Part shown: piece after piece, positions 1-10,349 of the stretch
Layout: each line of letters begins with the position of its first letter
Numbering within the stretch: position 1 is the first letter of the stretch
NCBI RefSeq assembly: GCF_037975245.1
Contig: NC_092576.1
Span: 2,351,501 to 2,415,500 of the forward strand
DNA length: 64,000 nucleotides
Direction of reading: 5' to 3'
Source: Apostichopus japonicus
Lineage: Eukaryota; Echinodermata; Holothuroidea; Aspidochirotida; Stichopodidae
Notes under the pieces: generated by a model
What the model saw: the letters and a program-made list of their open reading frames with translations, nothing else
Told to the model about the DNA's origin: nothing
The model's database searches: none
Made by a program: the position numbers and the translations under genes

Positions 1-475
1 CCGAAAAAAAGCCAAATTTTTTGCGCGCTTTGCGCGCGTTCAACATATCGATGCCAATATCATATAAGCAAGCATCGGTCATTACATTGCATGGCATCGT
101 GTACCGCACGGTCCGTGAAAGTTGCACAGTATACCGCCGGATGCTAATGTAAACAACGAAATGTCTTATGTAGATGGAGAAAATTTAACCATATTCTTGC
201 TACGCTCATTTCAATAGTTTTTCCTGTCTAGACTCTTAAACTCGTCCAGCAAGCTTATGGATTTTGAATTATGGGTGTTTAAAAAAAAAGATAACTTGGC
301 CAAAAAAATTGTAGGCCCGGGCCTACAGTGCTACATACTGGCTACGCCCCTGGGGCGGCGCTTCGGTATCAACTTTGATATTCCTAGGGGTACGCGTATT
401 CAAACGACAATAATGGATATTCATACGCCACTTTTTTGTAGCTTGCGCTTTTCATCATCATCACAAGTTTTCAGT
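1..475. other. non-coding, repeat-derived sequence
   Basis: No convincing gene. There is a GC-rich run of alternating GCGCGC near 25-40, and a perfect 16-bp palindrome GTAGGCCCGGGCCTAC at about 315-330. The string GGCTACGCCCCTG near 341-353 resembles the terminus of CAGTGGCGTAGCC-type hAT elements, a complete member of which lies near 26.9 kb. An element may therefore end near 353 with its other end off the window; that is inference. The short open frame at 257-481 has no recognisable domain. Confidence 0.35.
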
Positions 476-650
476 ACATGATCGTATATGTTTTGATGTA
501 CATCTTACGTTTTTAGTACATCATCGCATGTTATGATGTACATCTTAGTTTTTTAGTACATCGTATATGTTTTGATGTACATCTTAGTTTTTTTAGTACA
601 TCATCGTATGTGTTTAGTACATGATCGTAAGTTTTTTAGTACATGAACGT
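474..650. repeat. short tandem repeat, about 48-bp unit
   Basis: About four imperfect copies of a unit containing GATGTACATCTTAG and TTTTTTAGTACATCATCG follow one another. The unit has internal dyad symmetry (GTACATC / GATGTAC). Copies differ by small indels. Confidence 0.7.
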
Positions 651-809
651 ATAAAATTAGATCATCATTAACATCATCATATGTTGTGGTCCTTTTCGCG
701 TTCCATAAGTAACACGTCTTGTCGGTTATATGTAGTAACCGTAATATCATCCTTAGAAAACGTGACGTAATGAAGGTTTCCATGGATGTAAATGTAAATA
801 AAATCTTAT

Positions 810-843
810 AAAGCGCACTACGCGCGATGCATCTGTGCGCTTT
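810..843. repeat. hairpin AAAGCGCA...TGTGCGCTTT
   Basis: Inverted repeat AAAGCGCA / TGCGCTTT around a GC-rich loop. It resembles the AGCGC...GCGCTTT hairpin at about 23.62 kb and may be a relic of a dispersed non-autonomous element. The family assignment is inference. Confidence 0.4.
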
Positions 844-849
844 ACAAAC

Positions 850-2985
850 AATCTAGAAAATACAATGCCATAAAACAATAAAAAAACAAAAAAAAAACAG
901 TAAATACATATTTTCCATCTACAGAAATATACAGGAATATGAGATCGAAAAACTATTAAAAGTACTGGTGAAGCGAAAAGCGATAAAACAGATTGACTAC
1001 AAAATCTACAATTTGAATGCTAAAAAGTGAAAATTCCAATTGAAGTTGGAACCTAAAAACCAACACGACAGAGCAATATAAAACAGATATAAACAGGAAT
1101 ATGAGATCGAAAAAATATTATGGATTGGGGGGGGGGGTTATACAGTGGTTATACAGTGGCTTGAATTCAATGGTATAAATAATTATGCATGTATGTGCTC
1201 GGGTACGTGTTGTGTGTGTGTGTGTTCGGGGATAGGTACGTAGGTGTCGTTGACTATAGTGAGGGATTTGTCGAGAGCGGGGGAATGGGGTGGGGGATGT
1301 GTATTGGTGTAAGTGCTTTGAGTGCAGACAGTTTTATTGCTCAGGACTCGCAATATATTCGCCGCCTTCACAAAGAAAGGAAACACAAAAAGTACGATTA
1401 GAAACAATAAATATTTCATCAAGAGAAGAAAACATCTTGTTTTGGTTGTGGAGGAAGTGCAGAGCGACAATTTGTATTAGCCGAGTCGAAGGTTTTTGCA
1501 ATAACAGTTGGTGTGTTTCTCAAGAACTTTCATAACTTTATTAAATTTCATTATAGAATATATATAATACTATTTTATAGGTTCATAAATATTACAATTT
1601 GACGAGGCCGGTTGTTAGGAAATGCTACAGTACAGAAAGGAGCCAACGTGCTATAAGGAATGAACACCGGTTTGCTAAAGTTTGAATTATTTAGGCGGAT
1701 CGAAGAATTAAGCATAGCCTACTTCACCTACACGCACCTCCATCACAAGGATAGTAAGATTCCTTACATTGATTGGCCTCGTTATGAGATTATTATGATT
1801 TTCTCGTATTTCTGGTTATTGGAGGAAAGTCACTAATAGCACAATGTAAGTACGACGTAAGTGCAGCGTGTGTGTATACGTTCATTCCTCCCATGACAGC
1901 GTATGTACGGTACCCTGCGCAAAAGAAAATTTCTACCACATGCGTACGTCAGAACCATTCATGAATCTTGGGCGCGTGACAATAGAGGGCGCAGCTCTGA
2001 AATAACATAAGTGAAAATGTTCGATACATCGGTGTTTTTACACAAGTCAAATAGATATTATAAAACTTAAATTGTACAGTACATAAATATACAACATGTA
2101 TGTGGGTACAACCGAAACAATGAAACTTCTTCAACATTATTTCAAAGGAGGCCGATATGACATTGGCATTCTTTCTTGAAGTTCTAAAAAAGAATAATTC
2201 GCTGAATCCCATTACCTCCGTTTTGACTCATAGTTTCGTACTGGAATAAAAGTTAGTGTAAAGTGTACCAACGTTGGACCTTCACACACATGGTCACGTC
2301 ATGGTACATCGTGATATATTAAAGATCGCAATTAGGATTTTTAAGGAACGGTTTCGGGCGTATTTATAATAAATAAATACATTTGAATGCTTTGTGGATA
2401 GCTACTCACTGGTATATTATTAATCGATTATCGGAGCATTTTTAACTAATTCGTTAGAATTGATTTTAAATAGTTTTAAGAGAGGGCATAATTCCAAGAC
2501 AGCAAAAACGGATACATGAATAACTTACCAATAATGGCTGTCATAATTATAATTGACCTTGTACATATGCATGCATTATTTGAACGCACCGACGGACTGA
2601 CATGTTGGACTAGGATGCATTGCGGGAGCAACATATCTTAAACTCATGCGCAATTTACAATCATGAAAGATTATACTTAGCTGTCAAACGAAATATATTT
2701 CGTTCTCTTTCAAACTATGCCACAAATGTCTCCCTATTCGAGCTGAGTAACATTCTAAAGTCATGTACTATTAACAATCACGAAATCTAACGCTTTATTA
2801 GTCAAAACAACTAGTTTGGGTAGAGACTCATAATTTACAGAGACAACATATAGTTGCGACTAGTTTTCGTAATTTTCCTAATAATGTTGTGAGGAATATA
2901 TTTTTATTTCTGTAAACAGACGATGCGGAGGAACTGTGTGGGAGAATCGGATTTGTTTTGACGTCGGATCACCTCTGAAGTGACT
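850..2985. other. intergenic, no gene seen
   Basis: AT-rich sequence with scattered homopolymers and a GT-rich tract near 1200-1240. No open frame shows a recognisable domain. The string GAGGCCGGTTG at about 1605 recurs as GAGGCCGGTTA near 19464, at the start of an apparent insertion there, so a dispersed repeat end is possible. Confidence 0.5.
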
Positions 2986-3059
2986 GTTATTATAGACTTT
3001 CGATAAACTGCATACAAATAAGACTCCTTGCATTTACAAACAAAGACCCAAAGTGCCCG

Positions 3060-4478
3060 ATGGGATGGCGCGATCTCACAGCCCTGACAGTGCCATGGTA
3101 CTGAATAGTTGTGGCAGTGCCATGGTACTGAGCAGCTGTGACATTACCATTGCAACTGAAAGGTTGTGACAGCCCCAGTGTGCACAGTGGGATGGCGCTA
3201 ACACAAATCCCTGACAGTGCCAGGGTACAAAGTAGCTGCGACAGTACCAGGTTACTGAGTCGCTCTGACCGTGCCAGGGGTAATGAGTAGTTGTGACAGT
3301 GCCAGCGTACTATAATTAGTTCTGAAAGTGTATGGAATCTTAGCAGCTTTGACAATAACAATGTACTGAGTAGATGTGACAGTGTCAAAATACTGATTAG
3401 GTGTGGTAGTACCAGGGTAATGATTAGCTGTGGTAGTGTCAAAGTACTGAGTAGCTTTGGAAGTACCGAGGTACTGAGTAGCTTTGACAGTGTCAAGGAA
3501 CTGCTTAGCTGTGTTAGTACCAGGGTACTGACTATCTGTGACAGTGACAGGGTACCGAGTATATCTGACCATACCAGGGGTACTGAGTAGTTGTGACAGT
3601 GCCAGGGTACTCAGTAGATGTGACAGTACCAACGTACTGAGTAACTTTGACAGTGCCACGGTACTGAGTAGCTGTGATCTTTCCAGGATGTTAAGTAACT
3701 GTGACAGTGCCAAGGTACTTAGTAGATGTTACTGTGCCAATGTATTCAGTAATTGTGACAGTGCCAGGGCACTGATCACTGTGACAGTGGTGTACTAATT
3801 AGCAGTGACAGTGCCAGGGTACTGAGTAGCTCCGACAGTGTCAGGTTACTTAGTAGCTGTGACGGTGTCAAGGATCTGAGTGGCTGTGACACTTTCGTGG
3901 TATTGATTAATTGTGACAGTAGTAGGGGACTGACGAGCTGTGACAGTTCCAAGTACCTACAGCTGTGGCAGTACAAGGATGCTGAGAATTGTTGACAGCA
4001 TGTTATTGTAACTGAGTAGTTTTGAAAGTGCAAAGGTATTTTGAAGTTGTGGCAGTGCCAAGGTCCCGAGTAACTGTGACATTGCCGTGACAACTGAGTA
4101 GATGTGAAAGTGCCAAAGTACTAAGTAGTTGTGACAGTGTCAAGGTACTGAGTTCCTGGCAGTGCCTGGGGTACTGAGCAGTTCTTAAAGTGAAAAGGTA
4201 ATGAGTAGCTCTGACAGTACCAATGTACTTATTAGCTGTGACAATGCCATGGTACTGATAAGCAGTGACAGTGCCAGTGTACTGAGTAATTCCGACAGTG
4301 TCGGGTTACTGAATAGCTCTGAAAGTACCAACGTACCGAGTAGCTGTGATAGTAGCAAGATACTGAGTAGCTGTGACAGTGTCATGGTACTGAATAGCTG
4401 TGACAGTACCAGTGTACGGAATAACTGTGACAGTACCAGTGTACTGAATAGCTGTGACAGTACTATACAGTACTACTG
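3060..4478. repeat. 27-bp minisatellite
   Basis: About 1.4 kb of tandem copies of a 27-bp unit with consensus GTACTGAGTAGCTGTGACAG followed by TGCCAGG. Copies vary by substitutions and occasional indels. Because 27 is divisible by three, several long spurious open frames run through it: serine-rich 9-residue repeats on the plus strand and leucine-rich 9-residue repeats (like LSELLSTLA) on the minus strand. The indels break every frame repeatedly and no start or splice context is evident, so I read it as non-coding. Confidence 0.9.
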
Positions 4479-4479
4479 T

Positions 4480-5063
4480 TTTCTAGAGAACACATGAATG
4501 TCCGATTACTTAGGTCTTAGGCTTGCGTATATCATGACATAAATTCCCAAATCGTTTGATTCATCTATTCTTACAGATACCTGATCTGTTTTCGTACACA
4601 AGCTGAATATGATTCATTGAATTGTTACTCTTCGTACTGTTCCCAAATATATTATCAAACTTGATATGTTTGCTCTATGAATTCCAATTCTTAGCATTCA
4701 GTTATAATCGTTTAAATACCTCTGCTTATTTACTGTATCTGCCCAATAAGGAGGATTGTAACTACTGCTTCATACAACAACAAACTTACTTCAGTCTGAT
4801 AACGGTTCCAGAATTATACGTACCGTTCAGGCTGATTAGTTGAGATCTATATCATTTATTTTGAATGTATTGCCTGTAACATACAATTTGAACTTGCATC
4901 GAATTATTGAGATATACACTATTATGACAAATAGAAAAAAAACTCGGTTGAACGATTAGATGATGTGGTATTTAAAGCTGACATTCTGCAGTGTGGATTT
5001 GTTTTCCTTTTCTGAGTTTAGGTTACACTGCAAATTCTCTTAAAATGTATGCAAATGTCGAAA
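4480..5063. other. intergenic, no gene seen
   Basis: AT-rich sequence between the minisatellite and the 3' end of the NACHT gene. No supported gene. If the NACHT gene is spliced at 5242, a further 3' exon could lie here or farther left, but I see none. Confidence 0.5.
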
Positions 5064-5069
5064 TTTATT
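5064..5069 (-). promoter_or_regulatory. candidate polyadenylation signal AATAAA
   Basis: AATAAA on the minus strand about 130 bases after the stop codon that ends the open reading of the NACHT exon at 5201. It supports the model in which the transcript ends here. A strong donor-like GTAAGT at 5242-5237 supports the competing model with a further exon. Confidence 0.4.
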
Positions 5070-5200
5070 TATACTAGGACTGCAGTGGGACCAATCCTCC
5101 TGTATTTCAAAACAACTCATTCTAATTCCATTTAAAATGAAAGTCCTATTTTTTTTTAGAAAAGGGTATCACCAAGTGAAAATGTTTCTTGGTTAACATT

Positions 5201-6798
5201 TCACAATACAGTGGGTGGCATAAGTATATACAGTTCACTTACTTCATGACTTGATGCTATCTGCAGGAGCTGTATGGTCGACCTCTGCAGTAACTTGCTG
5301 TGCTCTTCACTGATGGTGACCTCACTTGAACATATCTCTTTGACAGTGTCTACGATGCCTTCAATATTTCCACTCTGTTCCAAGATGCAAAGGATTGCAA
5401 ACTTGTCTCCATCTTTCTTGCTTTTCAAATATTCTATGATTTTCTTGCCTGCGGTGGAATTCAACCCACAAGCGAATCGAAAGACGTACTGGAGGTCAAA
5501 TGGATCCATCTTCCCAAGAATTGGTTCCAAATCAGCTGAATCTTCCACCTTGCAGAGGATATCCACCACACGAAATGACGCGAACCATTCACAGAATAGT
5601 TTATGGTAAAACCTTACTTCAATCTTCATCTTATCGCTCTTTCCAGGAGTCTGTCCATCTGCAATATCATACATCTCCTCCTCTACTAGGATACCAACAA
5701 GAATGTACTGATCATAAAAATCTTGACCGAGTCGCTGGAGGAATTCTACTTGGCTCCAAGTTATCTGTTGATTCTCTTTACTGAGCCCTTCGAAAGCGAT
5801 TTTATCAAGTTCACTGTGATTTTGTTCTAAAAATTGTGAGTATTTTTTAGCATTGAAATCTTTGGATTTGTTTCTCGAGTGACTGTGAAAGCAATTCATC
5901 GCGTGGCGAAGGAATTCAGTTACAGATTTAAATTTCTGAAAACCCTCTATTTCATGAGTCATGTGGGAGAACATAGTAAATAAGAGAGGAATCTGGCAGA
6001 GGTCATCAAGAATGACATTTTCCTTAAGACCTTTCTTAACTTTAGCAATAGCTTGTTCATCATCTCCACAAACTGCCTTACGGATGTACTGATCACGCGC
6101 AGTCTCATCAAAACCAGTAAGTTTAAATTGTTTGGTTTTGTCTCTGTCATACTCATTAGGTAGATACCTGGTTGTCAAGGTAACGTCAGATTCTTGGAAC
6201 ATCTTGTACTTGATAATGCGTTCTACGTCATTTTCCTCTCCATTATCTGTTTGCAAGCCGTATACCCTTTGCTCGTTGGTGCCTCTGCCTGGGTATTCAT
6301 CATAGCCATCTAACTGAAATGCTACTGACTTGCAACTCTCTAGTATTTCCTTGATGTCTCTCTCCTTGACCCTGTATTCCTTTGGCACTAAATATCGCTT
6401 GATCGCTCTATAGATTGACGGAACATTACCCAACTGTCTAAGTCTGAGTAAAATAAGAATCTCTACTTCAGCGAGAGGTGAATCTTGGACACCATTACAC
6501 CAGTCATATGCTAACTGCAGGGTAAGAGTAGACTTCCCATACCCAGGCTCTCCTTCGATGATACGTCTGTTAGAACTCCTATGAGGATCATTGAATATGT
6601 TCTTGTAAGAATCTAACTGTTCCCATGATGCATCTTTACCATACGATGTAGCACTGTCACTCAGTGCAACCAAACCGCTCTCGACAAATATCGTATTTAC
6701 ACAATAAAGTCTGTCTTGTATATAGGGTAAAGGTTTCACGGAGTCATAATAAATTTTATACTTCTCTTTAAGCACATCGATAAGTATTTGTTTCTTAT
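5201..6798 (-). CDS. NACHT-domain ATPase (NLR-like), main exon
   Basis: STAND-type ATPase of the NACHT/NLR group, cytoplasmic innate-immune sensors that oligomerise after nucleotide exchange. Walker A is GEPGYGKST (residues about 174-182 of the spliced protein) and Walker B is FQLDGYDEY (about 252-260). A sensor-like TTRYLP and a helical segment with CQIPLLFTMF follow, all in NACHT order. No leucine-rich repeats are visible. The exon starts at 6798, directly after a pyrimidine-rich tract ending TTTTTCTCATAG on the minus strand. The open frame runs on upstream to 6865 and would encode a hydrophobic start (MLVIMLACLF...), but that is the translated splice acceptor. Joining at phase 1 to the exon at 7705-7978 gives a continuous 623-residue frame if translation ends at 5201. 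A GTAAGT donor at 5242 could instead lead to another exon. Confident as NACHT; the immune role is inferred. Confidence 0.88.
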
Positions 6799-7704
6799 CT
6801 ATGAGAAAAATAAAACAAACAATAATTAATAAAGGAAACAAACAGGCCAACATAATCACCAACAAGATTATTTAGTTATATATAAAGTAATGCAATCATT
6901 GATCGTTGAAGAACCGACATGTCAGTTGATCTAACAACGCATCTTAGAGAGTTTCTTAATGTTGGTGTAAGTAATATGATAGAAATTCAACTTGGTGTCT
7001 TAATTGGAATATTAATTATTAAATATAATACGCATATTAACCTGAGTAGAGTTGGTGTATACTTGGTATCATTTCCGTTCCGTCAGTTAGCTTCATTAGA
7101 ATCCATATGTTAAATTAATTCAATTTACATTTCGTTTCTTTATTTTTCTTAATGGTGTAAGGGTAGAGGACAAATAACTATAGGAGTACTATGTGAATCG
7201 GTGCTTTTGCTTCCTAAATCCAAAGGCTTCAATCACATGGATGTTTCATGGAACGCGTATTTTATGTATTTTAAATAAGTTTAAGATACACCTTAAGTAA
7301 AACAAACGGAGTTGCAAACAAGAAATGTGGTATGACGGTTTAGAAATATCAAAGGTATATGAACAAGAAAATAGACTACACGCATACGTCAAGCAAGGAT
7401 TTAACCATTGAAACACGTAAAAAAAAACGAGATATTGTAATGTAGTTGTGAGACTACGTTTTAGATGACAAGTGTGGGCCATTTTACATTGCATCACAAC
7501 TCATGTTTTTTCACTATACAATCATGTGACAATTCAATACCTACGTTTGAAGTTGACACCGCCACATTAGAGTGAATGACATACCTACCTCCATTCTCCA
7601 CCCCCTCCCAGTCCCTCAAACGAGTAAGACTAGTGTTACTATAGTCACTAATAATTAGTAAAGCTGTCGCAGGTGATGCTGCAAAACTAAACAATATTGC
7701 CTAC
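6799..7704 (-). other. intron of the NACHT gene
   Basis: Predicted 906-bp intron. The donor is GAAG|GTAGGC at 7705/7704 and the acceptor is CTCATAG|ATAAG at 6799/6798. Both sides are phase 1: the last G of exon 1 plus AT from exon 2 make a GAT (Asp) codon and keep both frames open. No other gene is seen inside. Confidence 0.75.
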
Positions 7705-7978
7705 CTTCTATAGTCAGTGGGTCTGAATAATTCATTCTGACAGGGGTAGTTTGTTGATCAGATGCTCGGAAGTTTGTGTTTGTTGAAGATAATGCTGCGG
7801 GGGTCTCACGATGTGGAATACTCTCAAATTGTGATGCAGATGCTTCACTTTGAAATGGTTGTCTTAGTGACGACGCATCCCTCGGTTCAGGTGTTTGAGA
7901 GTTCCCATTAGCTCCTGGTGTTGTGTCTCTTTTAAGTCCTCTCTTCGAGCCTTTCTTCTTTGAACTTTGATTTCCCAT
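7705..7978 (-). CDS. first coding exon of the NACHT gene: disordered, N-myristoylation-type leader
   Basis: Encodes 91 residues plus the first base of the next codon. It starts MGNQSSKKKGSK and continues as a polar, Ser/Thr/Pro/Gln-rich, probably disordered stretch ending SDPLTIE. Met-Gly followed by Ser at position 6 and a basic cluster fits the N-myristoylation pattern, which would tether the protein to membranes (inference). I chose the ATG at 7978 because its context AAGATGG is strong. The in-frame upstream ATG at 8047 has T at -3 and would remove the Met-Gly terminus. A pyrimidine-rich stretch ending ATTCAAG just upstream looks like an acceptor, so a 5' UTR exon may lie farther right. 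No death, pyrin or CARD-type domain is visible, which is unusual for an NLR. Confidence 0.7.
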
Positions 7979-8259
7979 CTTTTTACCTTGAATAAGTAAC
8001 GGAAGAAACCCAGTCAAAGTCGATGTAGCCTTATTGAAAACATACAACTCATTAACATGTAACTAAACTTAGACACTCTATATATGTTTATCAACTAAAC
8101 CACGTATCGAAGAACTCGACAAAAGGAGCTTAAAATGTTAAAAGTAACTAAAACTAACCAAAGGCAAATCATACTGCACCGCAGAGCACGTTGGTAATTC
8201 ATAATAATAGTCAAGCAGTTATTTTTTACGACGCCTAAGCGACCAAGAATGTGTGAGAA

Positions 8260-8500
8260 GCCTGCAGGGGCTTATGGATTACACCTTCCACGTCGGGTGG
8301 CTTCCAATTCAACACTTTATCTCAAATTTGAATTTTCTTTATTTTGGAAAGTCATTTCAGATGGCAAAACCGTACATTGCTCTTGCATGGAAAACCCACC
8401 TTACTATGACCCAGCCAGAGATCGAACCCCGAGCCTCCCGATTGATAAGCCTCATTGCTTCAAATGCCACCGCCGTTATCCACTCGGCCACAGCAGCGGT
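8260..8500 (-). mobile_element. tRNA-derived SINE
   Basis: On the minus strand the head resembles a class II (Ser/Leu-type) tRNA gene. It has A box TGGCCGAGTGG (8480-8490) and B box GGTTCGATCTC (within 8418-8430). The T stem no longer pairs well, and a non-tRNA tail follows, so this is a SINE or tRNA pseudogene rather than a working tRNA. The 3' end is not defined. Confidence 0.65.
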
Positions 8501-8519
8501 AACATTCGTGATTCTATAG

Positions 8520-8985
8520 TTTATAACTCTTCTATGTACAAATACATAGTAATAATACTGCAAAAATACCGTCTTTATTCATTATTTCAAATACGGTTCA
8601 TATTTACTTGTACATGAGCGGTATGATAATAACCTGTATCACGAAAGCATATATAATCCTTCTTGACTGTTTCATGAAAGTTCGTTTACAATATCGTTTG
8701 TTTATAATAGTCACTTCTGTGGGATGAATACTCCGCTATTAGCAAAGAATCGTATGAAAACATACATTTTTTCAAACATACATTTATCGATTTGTTTACA
8801 CAACAGACCAATTATCGTTAAAATTTTGCCTTCCAAATATTCTGACTAACAATACAGTTTCAAAAACCAGGTATTTAGATTCCTGGGTATCCAATTTATA
8901 GGTTAATATATGAGGCAAAAAAAAAAAAAAACACTATGTGGATAAATGATGCATGGCCTTGTGATCCAATGCAGAAGAAAACAAT
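8520..8985. other. intergenic, no gene seen
   Basis: AT-rich sequence with an A-run near 8920. Nothing supported. Confidence 0.5.
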
Positions 8986-8989
8986 TTTT

Positions 8990-9290
8990 GCTCACTAGAT
9001 TCAACAAGTACACAAGATACTGACCTCCCTGAGAAGAAAGTTAATGTAGTTCACCATATATATCAGATTCATGACAATAAACTACATAATGGAGATGAAA
9101 GCATTCTCCTCCACGAACTTTATCAAAATGGCGAACGGTATACTAACCTAATGCTAAACGTTCTGTAATCTAAAACTGGTTATTGACTGGACTCAAAGTT
9201 CATATTTATATATTCGCCTATTTGCTTTTTCATCAGATTTTATATTTCAGACTTTACTCTTTAAATATTCAAACAGTTTGGTTTTGAAGA
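8990..9290 (-). repeat. copy C of a duplicated non-coding block
   Basis: Diverged relative of 11640-11915 (copy A) and 20545-20840 (copy B). Shared strings include GAAGAAAGTT followed by TTCACC, and GTTCATATTTA followed by TATTCG. On the minus strand it keeps a donor-like GGGAG|GTCAGT at 9025/9024, where A and B have TTAG|GTAAGT. It lies about 1 kb upstream of the first coding exon of the NACHT gene in the same orientation, so it could be that gene's promoter or 5' UTR exon. That is inference. Confidence 0.5.
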
Positions 9291-9299
9291 TCAAAATAA

Positions 9300-10345
9300 A
9301 TATGAGGCAAACGTGTCTTAAAGCATTATACAAACTTTACAGGGTATTATCCCAAAATTAAACCATTAACACTATCCAGAAAACACCTAAAACATTAACA
9401 ACGTGTAAAAAATACCGAGAGGAACTATCAAACTTTGATATTTATAAAATATCCGAGATTTTAATTAGTATCCATTTTACCAGAGTTTTTAAGGTCTATA
9501 GATAAAATCATGATAGTATCAGGCAACCAAGTTTACGTTTGGCCTTCGAGACCTAACTTTAACTCTTTCGTGTGACATCAAGGGCTCTTGCGGCTCAAAT
9601 GCAAACAACATGAAAACATTTTTATAGTAAATAATGCTTCTTTTAGTACGTTTGTATATCGGGTTTTACAAAGAAAAATAAGACTGCCTCTCTCCATTAT
9701 GAGGAGCGAAATTGGACTGTAACAGTTTATTCAAAAAGTTAGCAGAACAATTAAGAAGGAATAACTGCGATATGATAAATGCGGTTTGTTAAAGTAACAA
9801 ATAAATCAATAGCTAGAACGAAAATCGAAAGTTTGTAGTTACGTCGAGATCAAAAAACTTTGTGTTTTATATAGCTCAGTTTATAATCACATTATAATGA
9901 CGTATTGTCATAATGCTCCTTTAACTATAAGTACATAATGGTGTGTTGTCATTTGAGCTCGCAGTGAGAATATGAAATGATCGGGTGGTAAATAAATTCT
10001 TATCGTAAACGCCTAGAGAGTTTGTTTGCTTTGATCAGTTTGTATACCAGTAGAAATGGTAGTATAAAACCCAGTAAAGTCTAAGGGCACCCAAACCGAA
10101 AATGAATAGAACAAAACACACAAAAATTGTAATTTCAATTGCAAAGCATTAATAATTAAACATAAAAAGAGATATCCCTCTATAGTATAAGAATGATGTC
10201 TTGTTAAGTTTATAACCGAATCTTTACTTTGGAAGACTCTACTTTTACATGATCTGATAGATAATTTGCTTTAAATTGATTGAATGCTGAATTTATTCAA
10301 AGTAAAATAAGTTTGGTGGCAACATTGAATGTACGTTATAAATTA
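9300..10345. other. intergenic, no gene seen
   Basis: AT-rich sequence without supported open frames or recognisable repeats. Confidence 0.5.
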
Positions 10346-10349
10346 CACC

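Noticed and set aside
2990-4497. Several 66-168-codon open frames over the minisatellite
   Set aside because: Produced by the 27-bp unit; every frame breaks at indels and there is no gene context.
6799-6865. Transmembrane N-terminus of the NACHT protein
   Set aside because: It is the pyrimidine tract and AG of a splice acceptor; phase-exact joining to the upstream exon gives a better protein.
8405-8500. Functional tRNA gene on the minus strand
   Set aside because: A and B boxes are present but the T stem does not pair and the acceptor ends do not match, so it is a SINE or pseudogene.
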